A stretch of 64,000 bases of DNA from Streptomyces koelreuteriae (GCF_018604545.1 NZ_CP075896.1:6448001-6512000); one strand, 5' to 3'; counted from the first letter of the stretch, positions 24,840 through 33,622 are shown. The notes: a model not told the origin generated them from the sequence alone. Translations and numbers: made by a program.

Positions 24840-25510
24840 GCCGCTCCCTGCCCTGGGCGTCGCCTCTGGGCTGGAACCTCCGGCACGCCTCTGGCGTGAC
24901 CTGTCCGGGTGTGACCTGTCCGGTGGTCTCCGTCCCCGTCGCCCGAGTCGTCGGACGGACCCGGCTTAGGGCGGGCGCCCCAGCCCAGGTCACTCCGGGG
25001 CTCGGACGGGTCGCCCGAGGTGTCGGCCGTGCGCGGCAGCTCGGCCCAGACCAGCAGCCCGAGGTCGTGCTCATGGGCACCCCAGGCCTCGCAGAGGGCG
25101 TCGACGAGGAGCAGTCCCCTCCCGTGCTCCTCCTCGGGCCGCGTCCGGCCGGCCGCGTGGGGCTGGCCCGGGGCGCAGCCCTCGTCACGCACCGCTATCC
25201 GCACCAGGTCGTCGCCGTCGTGCAACTCGCACACTATGTGGGTGCTCGCCGTGTGCACGATGGCGTTGGTGACCAGCTCGGAGACCACCAGGGCCGCGCT
25301 GTCGCACGTGTCCTCGCACACCGACCAGCCGGTCAGCCGGGCCCGCGTCAGGCGTCTGGCCTGTGCGGGGGAACCCGGATGTGCGGCCAGCTCGAAACGG
25401 AACCGGCGCTCGGCAGCGACCCCGGCGGGGCCGACTCCGGCGGTACCGAGGCCGAGTGGGCCTGCGGCGGCGTCTGTTCCTAAGGGCGCGGACGGAATCA
25501 CGCTTGCCAC
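24836..25510 (-). CDS. anti-sigma factor-like ATP-binding protein (RsbW/HATPase_c_2)
   Basis: A 224-residue protein with a GHKL ATPase domain at about residues 35-140: N-box ALVVSELVTNAIVHT, G1 box VRDEGCAPG, and G2 box GRGLLLVDAL. Such proteins bind and inhibit sigma factors or phosphorylate antagonists. The C-terminal 80 residues are low-complexity (Asp/Gly/His/Arg). GTG at 25510 is my choice; the open frame extends to a TTG inside the palindrome at 25527-25541. It is divergent from an XRE/DUF397 pair, the arrangement known from whiJ/abaA-like loci of Streptomyces development. Confidence 0.85.
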   Translation of the reverse strand: MASVIPSAPLGTDAAAGPLGLGTAGVGPAGVAAERRFRFELAAHPGSPAQARRLTRARLTGWSVCEDTCDSAALVVSELVTNAIVHTASTHIVCELHDGDDLVRIAVRDEGCAPGQPHAAGRTRPEEEHGRGLLLVDALCEAWGAHEHDLGLLVWAELPRTADTSGDPSEPRSDLGWGARPKPGPSDDSGDGDGDHRTGHTRTGHARGVPEVPAQRRRPGQGAA

Positions 25511-25526
25511 TATCGCCCCGGCGTGA

Positions 25527-25562
25527 ACACTTGGCAAGTGTCACTCTGAAAATTGCAGAGTG
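25527..25562. promoter_or_regulatory. two adjacent perfect palindromes, predicted XRE (WhiJ-like) operator
   Basis: ACACTTGGCAAGTGT (25527-25541) and CACTCTG/CAGAGTG around AAAATTG (25542-25562) abut exactly. They lie just upstream of the anti-sigma-type gene in the divergent region of the XRE locus. The two share a GTG-CAC outer pattern, suggesting binding by the same dimer type. Confidence 0.68.
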
Positions 25563-25755
25563 CGCTGTGACGGCCTGGAAGGCCGTGGCACACTGCATCG
25601 CAACAGCACTCCGCGCGGCGCCAGTTGAGATCGTCGAAGGTTCGTTCGAAACGTCAGTTCGGATCGGCTCTTCGTAAGGGTCTTCGCATGGCGCCGCAGG
25701 GCTGTCAGCGTTCTTTTCGTGGCCGGCTTCTCAGGACTCTTCGTGGAGGTGGAGC

Positions 25756-26616
25756 GTGAGCGAACCGCGGTCCGCGCCGACGGTCGGCCAGGTCGTCCTC
25801 GGCCGACGCCTGTTGGACCTGCGGGAACGCGCCGGGATGAAGCGCGAGGAGGCCGCCCGCATCCTCCGCGTCGCCCCCGCCACGGTCCGTCGTATGGAGA
25901 TGGCCGAGGTCGCGCTCAAGATCCCGTACCTGCAACTGCTCCTGAAGGCCTACGGGATCTCCGAGGAAGAGGCCGACGCCTTCGTCCAACTGGCAGAGGA
26001 CGCGAACAAGCCCGGCTGGTGGCAGCGTTTCCACGACATCCTGCCCGGCTGGTTCTCGATGTACGTGAGCCTGGAGGGCGCGGCCGGCGTCATCCGCAGT
26101 TACGAACCCCATTTCGTCCCCGGCCTGTTGCAGACCGAGGACTACGCGCGCGGAGTGCTCCGCTCCGGCGCCATCGGCCAGACCCGGCCCGACGATATCG
26201 AACGCCATGTCGCCCTGCGCATGCAGCGCCAGGACCTGCTCACCCGCGAGGACGCGCCACGGCTGTGGGTCGTGATGGACGAGACCGCCCTGCGGCGCCC
26301 GGTCGGCGGCCCGGAGGTGATGCGCGCCCAGATCGACAGACTGCTCGAAGCCACGAAGCTGCCCAACGTGACACTCCAGGTCGCCCCGTTCGCCAACGGG
26401 CCGCACCCGGGCACGTACGGGCCGTTCGTGCTGTTCCGATTCGCCATGCCCGAACTGCCGGACATGGTCTACAGCGAGTACCTGACCGGCGCGGTCTATC
26501 TCGACGCGCGCGCCGAGGTGGCGACCCACCTCGAGGTCATGGACCGCATGGCGGCGCAGGCCGCTACGGCACATCGCACGAAGGAGATCCTCCGGGACCT
26601 CCGCAAGGAGCTGTGA
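25756..26616 (+). CDS. XRE family DNA-binding protein with DUF5753 (WhiJ-like)
   Basis: A 286-residue regulator: helix-turn-helix at about residues 12-68 (LGRRLLDLRERAGMKREEAARILRVAPATVRRMEMAEVAL) and a DUF5753 effector domain from about 95 to 275 with SYEPHFVPGLLQTEDYARGVL. This is the WhiJ-like class, present in many paralogues in Streptomyces and paired with DUF397 proteins and anti-sigma-like ATPases. GTG at 25756 with GGAGGTGGAG. The DUF397 gene follows directly after its stop codon. It probably represses from the palindromes at 25527-25562 and is relieved by the DUF397 partner. Confidence 0.92.
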   Translation: MSEPRSAPTVGQVVLGRRLLDLRERAGMKREEAARILRVAPATVRRMEMAEVALKIPYLQLLLKAYGISEEEADAFVQLAEDANKPGWWQRFHDILPGWFSMYVSLEGAAGVIRSYEPHFVPGLLQTEDYARGVLRSGAIGQTRPDDIERHVALRMQRQDLLTREDAPRLWVVMDETALRRPVGGPEVMRAQIDRLLEATKLPNVTLQVAPFANGPHPGTYGPFVLFRFAMPELPDMVYSEYLTGAVYLDARAEVATHLEVMDRMAAQAATAHRTKEILRDLRKEL

Positions 26617-26871
26617 ATGGATCGCATCAAGCCGCGCAAACAGGTCTACAACGGCATGCCCGCGCGTGACTTGGGCAGCGAAGGCTGGCACAAACCGTGG
26701 AGCGGCGGGAACGGCGGGAACTGCCTGGAGGCGATGAAGCTCGCCGACGGCCGGATCGCCGTCCGACAGTCCACCGACCCCGACGGACCGGCGCTGATCT
26801 ACACCACCGACGAGATGACGGCCTTCATCGAGGGCGCGAAGGCGGGGAAGGCGGACTTCCTGCTGTCCTGA
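26617..26871 (+). CDS. DUF397 family protein
   Basis: An 84-residue protein with the DUF397 core: GWHKPWSGGNGGNCLEAMKLADGRIAVRQSTDPDGPALIYTTDEMTAFIEGAKAGKADFLL. These proteins act with XRE/DUF5753 regulators in Streptomyces, apparently as small antagonists. The ATG directly abuts the XRE stop codon, so the pair is coupled. An N-terminal extension (MDRIKPRKQVYNGMPAR) before the core is basic. Confidence 0.9.
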   Translation: MDRIKPRKQVYNGMPARDLGSEGWHKPWSGGNGGNCLEAMKLADGRIAVRQSTDPDGPALIYTTDEMTAFIEGAKAGKADFLLS

Positions 26872-26902
26872 CGTCGTTGCCCTTGCTGCCGCTCCACTGC
26901 CT

Positions 26903-26940
26903 GACGCTGATGCTGAACTTATCGACGCTGGTGTTGAATT
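26903..26940 (+). repeat. short imperfect direct repeat after DUF397
   Basis: GACGCTGATGCTGAACTT (26903-26920) and GACGCTGGTGTTGAATT (26924-26940), in the 99-bp gap before the methyltransferase. Only two copies, so weak. Confidence 0.4.
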
Positions 26941-26970
26941 GACCACCCTTCGCGCCTTACGGAGTGCCTC

Positions 26971-27783
26971 ATGACCGGGCAGGACCCCACGACGTCCGTC
27001 CAGATCGACACGACCAGACCCCACCCCGCGCGGATGTACGACTGGTATCTCGGCGGCAAGGACAACTACCCGGTCGACGAGGAGATGGGCCGTCAGATGC
27101 TGGCCCTCGACCCGAGGGTGCCGGTGATGGCGCGCGTCAACCGCGCCTTCATGCACCGGGCCACGCGCTGGCTGGCTCAGAACGGCGTACGGCAGTTCCT
27201 GGACATCGGCACCGGCATACCGACCGAGCCCAACCTCCACCAGGTCGCCCAGGAGATCGCCCCCGACGCCCGGGTCGTCTACTGCGACAACGACCCCATC
27301 GTCCTGGCCCACGCGGCGGCCCTGCTGCGCGGCACGGACAAGGGCGCCACCGAGTACCTCCAGGCCGACGTCCGCGACCCGGACGCCATCCTGGAGGGCG
27401 CGCGGAAGGTCCTGGACTTCTCCCGGCCCGTCGCGCTGTCGCTCATCGCGCTGCTGCACTTCGTCTCCGACGAGGACGGCGGGCACGAGCTGGTCCGCCG
27501 GCTGCTCGCCGAACTGCCCTCCGGCAGTTACCTGGTGATCACCCACGCCACGGCCGACTTCACCCCGGAGGAGTCCAGGGCGGCGACCGAGAAGCTCCGC
27601 GCCGCCGGAGTCACCCTGGCCCTGCGCTCCCGCGAGGAGTTCACCCGCTTCTTCGACGGCCTCGACCTCGTCGACCCCGGCGTCGAGGTGCCCCACCACT
27701 GGCACCCCGAGCTGGGCGAGCCCGTCCCAGGGCAGGACGACGGGGTGATTCCCGGCTACGGGGCGGTGGCGCGCAAGCCGTAG
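26971..27783 (+). CDS. SAM-dependent methyltransferase, PF04672 (DUF574) family
   Basis: A 270-residue protein of the actinobacterial Methyltransf_19 family: RPHPARMYDWYLGGKDNYPVDEEMGRQML at the N-terminus, FLDIGTGIPTEPNLHQVAQ as motif I (about residues 72-90), and VVYCDNDPIVLAHAAALL for the ribose acid. The family is abundant in Streptomyces, often beside XRE/DUF397 genes as here, and its substrate is unknown. ATG at 26971 with a modest upstream site. It runs in the same direction as the regulator pair, 99 bp later, and may be part of the same unit. Confidence 0.9.
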   Translation: MTGQDPTTSVQIDTTRPHPARMYDWYLGGKDNYPVDEEMGRQMLALDPRVPVMARVNRAFMHRATRWLAQNGVRQFLDIGTGIPTEPNLHQVAQEIAPDARVVYCDNDPIVLAHAAALLRGTDKGATEYLQADVRDPDAILEGARKVLDFSRPVALSLIALLHFVSDEDGGHELVRRLLAELPSGSYLVITHATADFTPEESRAATEKLRAAGVTLALRSREEFTRFFDGLDLVDPGVEVPHHWHPELGEPVPGQDDGVIPGYGAVARKP

Positions 27784-27807
27784 CCCTCGAGGACCCTGAC
27801 GGGCCGG

Positions 27808-29220
27808 TCATGGCGGCGGCAGCGCACCGCACAGCGCCTCCAGGGCCGGCCCGTAGGCATGCTCGGAGGGAGTCGCGTATCCCACGACGAGGCCGTCGCT
27901 GACCGCCATGTCCGTGTCCGGGTGCCGGAACGCGCCGAGGCCGTCGAGGGCGACGCCCCGCCAGGCGGCGGCCTTGACCGCGGATGCCTCGGTGCCGGGC
28001 GGCAGCCGCAGCACCGCGTGCAGCCCGGCCGCGACGCCCGTGACCTCGACCTGCGGCGCGTGCTCGGCCAGGGCCGCGACGAGCCGGTCCCGGCGGCTCC
28101 GGTACCGCTGCCGCATCCGCCGCACATGACGGTCGTACGACCCGGAGACGATGAAGTCGGCGAGGCTCAGCTGGTCGAGGACGCTCACCCACGCCTCGCG
28201 CTCGCCCTTCACGGCGAGTACGTCCCCGACATACCGCTCCGGAAGCACCATCCAGCCCAGCCGTACCGCCGGTGACAGGCTCTTGCTGACCGAGCCGATG
28301 TGGATCACGCGCTCGGGGTCGAGCCCCTGGACGGCGCCGACCGGCCGGCGGTCGTAGCGGAACTCGCCGTCGTAGTCGTCCTCCAGGACCAGCCCGCCAC
28401 GCGCGCGTGCCCAGTCGATCACGGCGGCCCGGCGCTCGGGGTGCAGCGGCCCGCCGGTCGGGAACTGGTGCGCCGGCGTGAGCAGCGCACCACGCTCGCG
28501 CCCCAACCGGTCTACCTGGGCGCCGTGTTCGTCGAGCGGGAGCGGCACGGTACGCACCCCGGCGCCCGCGAGGACCTCCCGGTGGAATCCCAGCCCGTAC
28601 GCCTCGACCGCCAGTGGCCCGCGCAGGACGCCGCCTCCGAACAGCAGGCGCAGCGCGTGCGCGAAGCCGGAGCAGATCACGATCCGTCCCGGATCGGTCC
28701 GCACGCCCCGCGCACGGGCCAGGTACTCGGTGAGCGCCTCCCGCAGTTCGGTCCGTCCGGCGGGGTCGCCCGGGCCGAACACCTCGTTGGGCGCCTGCTG
28801 GAGCGCCCTGCGGTAGGAGGCCAGCCAGGCCGCGCGCGGGAACGCCGAGATGTCCGGCGTGCCCTGCAGCAGGTTGTGCCGGGGTCCACGAGCGCGGGGA
28901 GGTGCCTTCTTCGGCACGCGAGCGGCGGGACGCAGCGGCTCCGCGCGCTCGGCGACCCGGGTGCCCGAGCCCTGACGGGCGGTGAGCCAGCCCTCCGCGA
29001 CGAGTTCCGCGTACGCGTCGGCCACCGTGTTGCGGGCGACACCGAGGTCCGCCGCGAGCGAGCGGTACGGCGGCAGCCGCGTGCCCGGAGCGAGCCGCCC
29101 GTCGCGTACGGCCTCGCGCAGCGCCCGGGTCAGCGCCGTGCGCCGACCGCCCGGCCCGGACAGCTCCAGATGCAGGTCGGACCCGATCCGTTCCGCGGAA
29201 TTGACCCACGAATTCGCCAT
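27808..29220 (-). CDS. MocR/PdxR-type GntR regulator fused to aminotransferase fold
   Basis: A 470-residue protein: winged HTH at about residues 25-90 (ALREAVRDGRLAPGTRLPPYRSLAADLGVARNTVADAYAELVAEGWL), then a fold-type I aminotransferase domain with the PLP lysine in GSVSKSLSPAVRLGW and LEDDYDGEFRYDRRP. MocR proteins use PLP or its adducts as effector and control a neighbouring gene. The divergent partner here is the AhpD-like gene, 47 bp away, so both promoters share a very short region. Start ATG at 29220. Confidence 0.92.
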   Translation of the reverse strand: MANSWVNSAERIGSDLHLELSGPGGRRTALTRALREAVRDGRLAPGTRLPPYRSLAADLGVARNTVADAYAELVAEGWLTARQGSGTRVAERAEPLRPAARVPKKAPPRARGPRHNLLQGTPDISAFPRAAWLASYRRALQQAPNEVFGPGDPAGRTELREALTEYLARARGVRTDPGRIVICSGFAHALRLLFGGGVLRGPLAVEAYGLGFHREVLAGAGVRTVPLPLDEHGAQVDRLGRERGALLTPAHQFPTGGPLHPERRAAVIDWARARGGLVLEDDYDGEFRYDRRPVGAVQGLDPERVIHIGSVSKSLSPAVRLGWMVLPERYVGDVLAVKGEREAWVSVLDQLSLADFIVSGSYDRHVRRMRQRYRSRRDRLVAALAEHAPQVEVTGVAAGLHAVLRLPPGTEASAVKAAAWRGVALDGLGAFRHPDTDMAVSDGLVVGYATPSEHAYGPALEALCGALPPP

Positions 29221-29267
29221 GGAAGTGCACCCTACAGCGGGTCTTTGCGGCTCATAGGTTGAGGGAC

Positions 29268-29774
29268 ATGACGACGAACACGACCACCGACACCACCACG
29301 AACACGACGCGGGCGCACTCGACGGGAACGGCCCGGCTGGAGTTCGCCAAGTCCGCCCCGAAGGCCTTCCGGGCCCTCATCGCCTTCGACGCCGCCGCCC
29401 GTGAGGGCCTCGACCCGGCCCTTGTCGAACTGATCCAGATCCGCGCCTCCCACCTCAACCACTGCGCGTACTGCCTCCACATGCACACCAACGACGCCCG
29501 CAAGGCAGGCGAGAGCGAGGACCGGCTGCACATGGTCGCCGTCTGGCGCGAGGCCCGCCACTTCTTCACCGAGCGGGAGCAGGCGGCCCTCGCCCTCACG
29601 GAGGCGATGACCCTCGTCGCCGACGCCGGCGTCCCGGACGACGTCTACGCGCGGGCCGCGTCCCTCTTCGAGGAACGGGAACTGGCCCAGGTCCTCGCCG
29701 TGATCTGCACGATCAACACCTGGAACCGGGTGGCGCTGTCCACGGCGAAGGTGGCGGGCACGGACGAGCGGTGA
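29268..29774 (+). CDS. carboxymuconolactone decarboxylase/AhpD-like protein
   Basis: A 168-residue alkylhydroperoxidase D-like protein with the redox pair in NHCAYCLHMHTNDARKAGE (CxxC plus two histidines), the mark of the AhpD-type peroxidase subgroup. The first 17 residues are a Thr/Asn repeat (MTTNTTTDTTTNTTRA). ATG at 29268 with GAGGG. Divergent from the MocR regulator, which is its likely controller. A role in peroxide or radical defence is inferred from the motif. Confidence 0.9.
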   Translation: MTTNTTTDTTTNTTRAHSTGTARLEFAKSAPKAFRALIAFDAAAREGLDPALVELIQIRASHLNHCAYCLHMHTNDARKAGESEDRLHMVAVWREARHFFTEREQAALALTEAMTLVADAGVPDDVYARAASLFEERELAQVLAVICTINTWNRVALSTAKVAGTDER

Positions 29775-29797
29775 CCACTTCTTGAGCGGGCTTCCCT

Positions 29798-31288
29798 CTA
29801 GACCACCATGGGCCGGTCGTACGGCCCGATCGGTGACGGCAGCCGCGAACTGCCCGTCAGATGACGGTCCACCGCGGCTGCCACGGCCCGCCCCTCGGCG
29901 ATCGCCCAGACGATGAGCGACTGCCCCCGGGCGGCGTCGCCCGCGACGAACACACCGGGCACGTTCGTGGCGAAACCGGCGTCCCGCGCGACGGTCCCCC
30001 GGGGTTCCATCGCCAGCCCCAGCTGGTCGACGAGCCCGTCCTGCCGGCCGGGCCCGGAGAAGCCGAGGGCGAGCAGCACGAGGTCGGCGGGGAGCGTCCG
30101 CCCGGTGCCGTCCACCGGGCGGCGCCGCGCGTCCACCTCGACCAGGTGCAGCGACCGCACATGCCCCGCGGCGTCCCCGTCGAAGCGCAGCGTGGACGCC
30201 GCGAACAGCCGCGCGTCCGCGTCGGCGACCGGAGCGGTCCGCAGATCACGGGCCTCCTCGTGCGCGGCGGACAGCCGGTAGATCCGTATCGGATACGTCG
30301 GCCAGGGCTCGGCGTCCTCGTCGCGCTGCGCCTCCGGCAGCGCGTAGATGTCCAGTTGCGTCACCGATGCGGCACCCTCCCGGACGGCCGTGCCCAGGCA
30401 GTCCGCCCCGGTGTCGCCGCCGCCGACGATGACGACGTGCTTCCCGGCGGCGGACAGGGGTGACGTCTCCAGATCGCCCGCGCAGACCCGGTTGGAGAGC
30501 GGCAGATACTCCATCGCCTGGTGAACCCCCGTCAGCTCCCGCCCCGGCACGGTGAGTTCGCGCCACGCGGTCGCGCCCATGGCGAGCACCACGGCGTCGT
30601 AGCGGGTCCGCAGCTCATCGGCACCGATGTCCTGACCGACCGACATCGAGGTACGGAACTTGGTCCCCTCGGCCCGCATCTGCTCCAGCCGACGCTCCAG
30701 ATGGTGCTTCTCCATCTTGAACTCGGGGATGCCGTACCGCATCAGCCCGCCGGGCCGGTCGTCCCGCTCGTACACCGCGACCGTGTGCCCGGCCCGGGTC
30801 AGCTGCTGGGCCGCGGCCAGCCCGGTGGGCCCCGAACCGATCACCGCGACCGTCTTGCCGGACAGCCGCTCCGGCGGCCTCGGCGGAGCGAAGCCCTCCT
30901 CCCACACCCGGTCGGCGATCGCGCACTCGACGTTCTTGATGGTGACGGCCGGCTGGTTGATCGCCAGCACACACCCCGCCTCGCACGGCGCCGGGCACAG
31001 CCGCCCGGTGAACTCCGGGAAGTTGTTCGTGGCGTGCAGCCGGTCGGCGGCCGCCCGCCAGTCCTCCCTGGACACCAGGTCGTTCCACTCGGGGATCAGA
31101 TTGCCCAGCGGGCAGGCGTCATGGCAGAACGGGATGCCGCAGTCCATGCAGCGGTCGGCCTGCTTGCTGATGATCGGCAACAGCGCCCCGGGCACATAGA
31201 CCTCGTCCCAGTCCCGCACCCGTTCCTCGACCGGCCGCCGCGGCCAGTCCTGGCGGGGGGTGGTCATGAAACCCTTGGGATCGGCCAT
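29798..31288 (-). CDS. gltD: glutamate synthase small subunit-like NADPH oxidoreductase (GltD)
   Basis: A 496-residue protein with the full GltD architecture: N-terminal 4Fe-4S cysteines CMDCGIPFCHDAC (47-59) and CPAPCEAGC, FAD-binding GSGPTGLAA (about 150), and NADPH-binding GGGDTGADC (about 290), ending ATNVPGVFVAGDAARGQSLIVWAIAEGRAVA. It normally passes NADPH electrons to the large glutamate synthase subunit. No gltB lies within the window, so this is an orphan small subunit that may serve another acceptor. ATG at 31288; the longer open frame upstream is unsupported. Confidence 0.92.
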   Translation of the reverse strand: MADPKGFMTTPRQDWPRRPVEERVRDWDEVYVPGALLPIISKQADRCMDCGIPFCHDACPLGNLIPEWNDLVSREDWRAAADRLHATNNFPEFTGRLCPAPCEAGCVLAINQPAVTIKNVECAIADRVWEEGFAPPRPPERLSGKTVAVIGSGPTGLAAAQQLTRAGHTVAVYERDDRPGGLMRYGIPEFKMEKHHLERRLEQMRAEGTKFRTSMSVGQDIGADELRTRYDAVVLAMGATAWRELTVPGRELTGVHQAMEYLPLSNRVCAGDLETSPLSAAGKHVVIVGGGDTGADCLGTAVREGAASVTQLDIYALPEAQRDEDAEPWPTYPIRIYRLSAAHEEARDLRTAPVADADARLFAASTLRFDGDAAGHVRSLHLVEVDARRRPVDGTGRTLPADLVLLALGFSGPGRQDGLVDQLGLAMEPRGTVARDAGFATNVPGVFVAGDAARGQSLIVWAIAEGRAVAAAVDRHLTGSSRLPSPIGPYDRPMVV

Positions 31289-31407
31289 GGCCGTCTCCCT
31301 TGCGTGCGCGTCTCGACAGGCCGTGCGTCGTCGGGCGGTACTCCTCCGGCCACGATACGTCCGCCTCCGGACCGGTGCCCGTCGCCGCGGTTGTCGGGTG
31401 GGCGCCG

Positions 31408-31887
31408 TCAGGTGAGCGCCAGCACGTACGCGAGCGCCGCCCCGGCCGAGGCGACCGTGCGGACGTGGTTCCACATCGTCCACTCGCGCACATACGCCGG
31501 CCAGTACGCGGCCGCCTCCGACGTGCCCGGCTCCAGCTTGGCCAGCGCGTCGTTGCGCGGCACGTTCGCGACCATGGTGAGCCCGAACGAGCCGACCAGA
31601 TACAGCGCGCTGCCCACCAGCAGCTCCACCGTCCCCTCCTCCGGCCACAGCACGAACGTCACCACGGCGATCACCGCGCACAGCACCGCCGACCCGAGGA
31701 ACACGACCATGAAGGGCGGCGTCACCGCGGCCACGTTGATCGCGTTCATCGCGGCGACTCCCTGCGCGGGCGGCAGCGTGGCGAGGCCCCGCATGACGAA
31801 GGTCGAGAAGCCGCAGAACACCCCCGCCACCAGGCCGGTCCCGAGCACACCCAGCACCGTCAGCACGAAGTACGGCCCGTCGATCAT
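31408..31887 (-). CDS. DUF1772 (anthrone oxygenase-like) membrane protein
   Basis: A 159-residue protein with four hydrophobic spans at about 6-28, 55-80, 87-107 and 138-158. GVFCGFSTFVMRGLATLPPAQGVAAMNAINVAAVTPPFMVVFLGSA is the DUF1772 signature; fungal relatives oxidise anthrones, but most bacterial members have no known role. ATG at 31887. Between gltD and a tandem-repeat region, with no obvious partner. Confidence 0.85.
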   Translation of the reverse strand: MIDGPYFVLTVLGVLGTGLVAGVFCGFSTFVMRGLATLPPAQGVAAMNAINVAAVTPPFMVVFLGSAVLCAVIAVVTFVLWPEEGTVELLVGSALYLVGSFGLTMVANVPRNDALAKLEPGTSEAAAYWPAYVREWTMWNHVRTVASAGAALAYVLALT

Positions 31888-32013
31888 GTCAGCCTCTCCC
31901 GCCCGTCGAGCCGGGATCCTGCCCGGCGCCCTTCCTCACCACAAGTGAATTCCCGTACGAGCACCGTGACCATGGCCGAACGGCGCGGGGCCATAAGCGA
32001 ACGTCCACGATCC

Positions 32014-32138
32014 CTCGAACGGCCGTGTCGGCCAGTCCACACGGGGCTGTCGGCCAAAGCCCGGCCAGTCCACACGGGGCTGTCGGCCGAAGCCGGGCCG
32101 GATCACCCGGCCTGCCGGCCGACGCCCGGCCGGATCAC
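32014..32138 (-). repeat. tandem 32/33-bp units starting over the DUF2293 stop codon
   Basis: Minus-strand units begin at 32138 (32 bp, includes the stop at 32135-32137), 32106 (33 bp), 32073 (33 bp) and 32040 (partial). Model: GTGATCCGGCCCGGCTTCGG then CCGACAGCCCCGT. The first copy is part of the coding sequence; the others lie downstream of it. Confidence 0.85.
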
Positions 32139-32833
32139 CCGGCGGAACCGAGCCCCGCCTCGGCCCACCCCCCGAGCACCGTCTGCACCGCCGCCGCGAT
32201 CCGCCGCCGCGCCTCATGTCTCGGCACGCCGCTCATCAGCAGCCGGTCGTACGGCGTGTCCAGATGCCGCACGGACGCCACGACCGCCGAGGTCACGGCC
32301 GCCTCGGTCAGCGCCCGCCCTGCCGCACTGCGGCCCACCCGCCCGCTGCCCCGCTCCGAGGCGTGTGCCGCGATGGCGTGTGCCCGGTCGGCGGGGCATC
32401 CGGGATACAGACGCCGTATCTCCGCCGCGAAGGCCTGGGCGAAGAGCTCGTCCTGAGCCGCCCGCCGCCCCGCGTCCCGCACCCGGCGCCGCCGCCGTGC
32501 CTCGGCGTCCGCGAGACACCGCCGCTCGGCCCGCGCCAGCGCCGCCTCCTCGACCAGGACGCCCTGCCGTTCGTAACGGCTCTTGCGCCGGTTGAACCGT
32601 ACGACCACCGCCGACAGCGTGCTCTCCTCCCGCGATCTGCGCGTCAGCGCGGTGTCGCCGCTCGGCAGGAACACCAGATGCCCGAGGTCGGCGCAGTCGA
32701 GGCAGCGCGGGGCCCGGTCCTCCAGGGTGAGCAGCGGCAGCGGCCCACGCCGGCACTCGGCGCAGTACCGGCCCTTGAGAGGCTGGAAGACGAGGAGCCC
32801 GGTGAGGGGCGGAAGCATCGCGCGGGGGACCAT
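32135..32833 (-). CDS. DUF2293 domain protein
   Basis: A 232-residue protein. The first 60 residues contain two CxxC pairs (CAEC, CLDC) spaced like a zinc ribbon, then RREESTLSAVVVRFNRRKSRYERQGVLVEEAAL. The C-terminal half is the DUF2293 domain: IRRLYPGCPADRAHAIAAHASERGSGRVGRSAAGRALTEAAVTSAVVASVRHLDTPYDRLLMSG. The combination suggests nucleic-acid binding, but no function is known. Start ATG at 32833 (MVPRAMLPP) or 32818. The stop codon is inside the first unit of a tandem repeat. Confidence 0.85.
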   Translation of the reverse strand: MVPRAMLPPLTGLLVFQPLKGRYCAECRRGPLPLLTLEDRAPRCLDCADLGHLVFLPSGDTALTRRSREESTLSAVVVRFNRRKSRYERQGVLVEEAALARAERRCLADAEARRRRRVRDAGRRAAQDELFAQAFAAEIRRLYPGCPADRAHAIAAHASERGSGRVGRSAAGRALTEAAVTSAVVASVRHLDTPYDRLLMSGVPRHEARRRIAAAVQTVLGGWAEAGLGSAG

Positions 32834-32980
32834 ACGTGGTTCATTCCCCCTGACGACGGGACGCACTACGCCCGCCACGACCGACCCCGGCCCTCTCGAC
32901 GCGGCCTCCCCGCGGAATGTCCCTCCCCGGCGTCCGAGGAGCCCGCGGGCGTGACAATTCCTGCCCCGGCCTGACGCATC

Positions 32981-33622
32981 ATGGGCCGTGTGCGACTCGA
33001 AGCGATCACCTGGGACCGGCTCGGCGACCTGCTCGCCGAGCGCCTCCTCGACCTGAAGCCCGCCGACGGCGCTCCCTGGCCGCGCGTCGCCTTCGACGGC
33101 GCCCCGGCCGCCCGCCCCGGGGATCTCGCCCGGCGGGTCTCCGAGGCGCTGCGCATACGCGGCCGCTCGTCGCTCGTCGTGGGCACGGAGGGATTTCTGC
33201 GCCCTGCCTCGGTGCGGCTGGAGTACGGCCACCGGGACGTGGAGGCCTATTACAACGGCTGGTACGACACCGGCGCCCTCTGGCGTGAGGTGTTCGGCCC
33301 TCTCGAAACCGGCGGTGACGGCCGTGTCCTGCCCGACCTGTGGGACCCGGCCGCCGACCGGGCCACACGCAGTCCCTACGTCGAACTCCCGCCCGGCGGC
33401 GCCCTGTTGATGCACGGACCCTTCCTCCTTCGGCACTGGTTCCCCTTCGATCTGAGTGTTCACGTCCTGCTCTCCCCGGGCGCCCTGCGCCGCCGCACGC
33501 CCGAGGACGAGCACTGGACCCTCCCGGCCTTCGAGCGCTACGAGCACGAGACGGACCCGGCCGGCACGGCGGACGTCCTGGTACGGGCCGACGATCCGCG
33601 CCATCCGGCGTGGAGCGGTTGA
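32981..33622 (+). CDS. uridine kinase-like protein with degenerate P-loop
   Basis: A 213-residue protein resembling the uridine kinase/phosphoribulokinase fold: WPRVAFDGAPAARPGDLARRVSEAL where the P-loop should be, then VEAYYNGWYDTGALWREVFGPL, VELPPGGALLMHGPFLLRHWFPFDLSVHVLLSP and RRRTPEDEHWTLPAFERYEHET. These are the usual blocks of actinobacterial uridine kinase homologues, but GxxxxGK[ST] is missing: the sequence reads GAPAARPG with no lysine. It may not bind ATP in the normal way. ATG at 32981. Divergent from the DUF2293 gene. Confidence 0.68.
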   Translation: MGRVRLEAITWDRLGDLLAERLLDLKPADGAPWPRVAFDGAPAARPGDLARRVSEALRIRGRSSLVVGTEGFLRPASVRLEYGHRDVEAYYNGWYDTGALWREVFGPLETGGDGRVLPDLWDPAADRATRSPYVELPPGGALLMHGPFLLRHWFPFDLSVHVLLSPGALRRRTPEDEHWTLPAFERYEHETDPAGTADVLVRADDPRHPAWSG

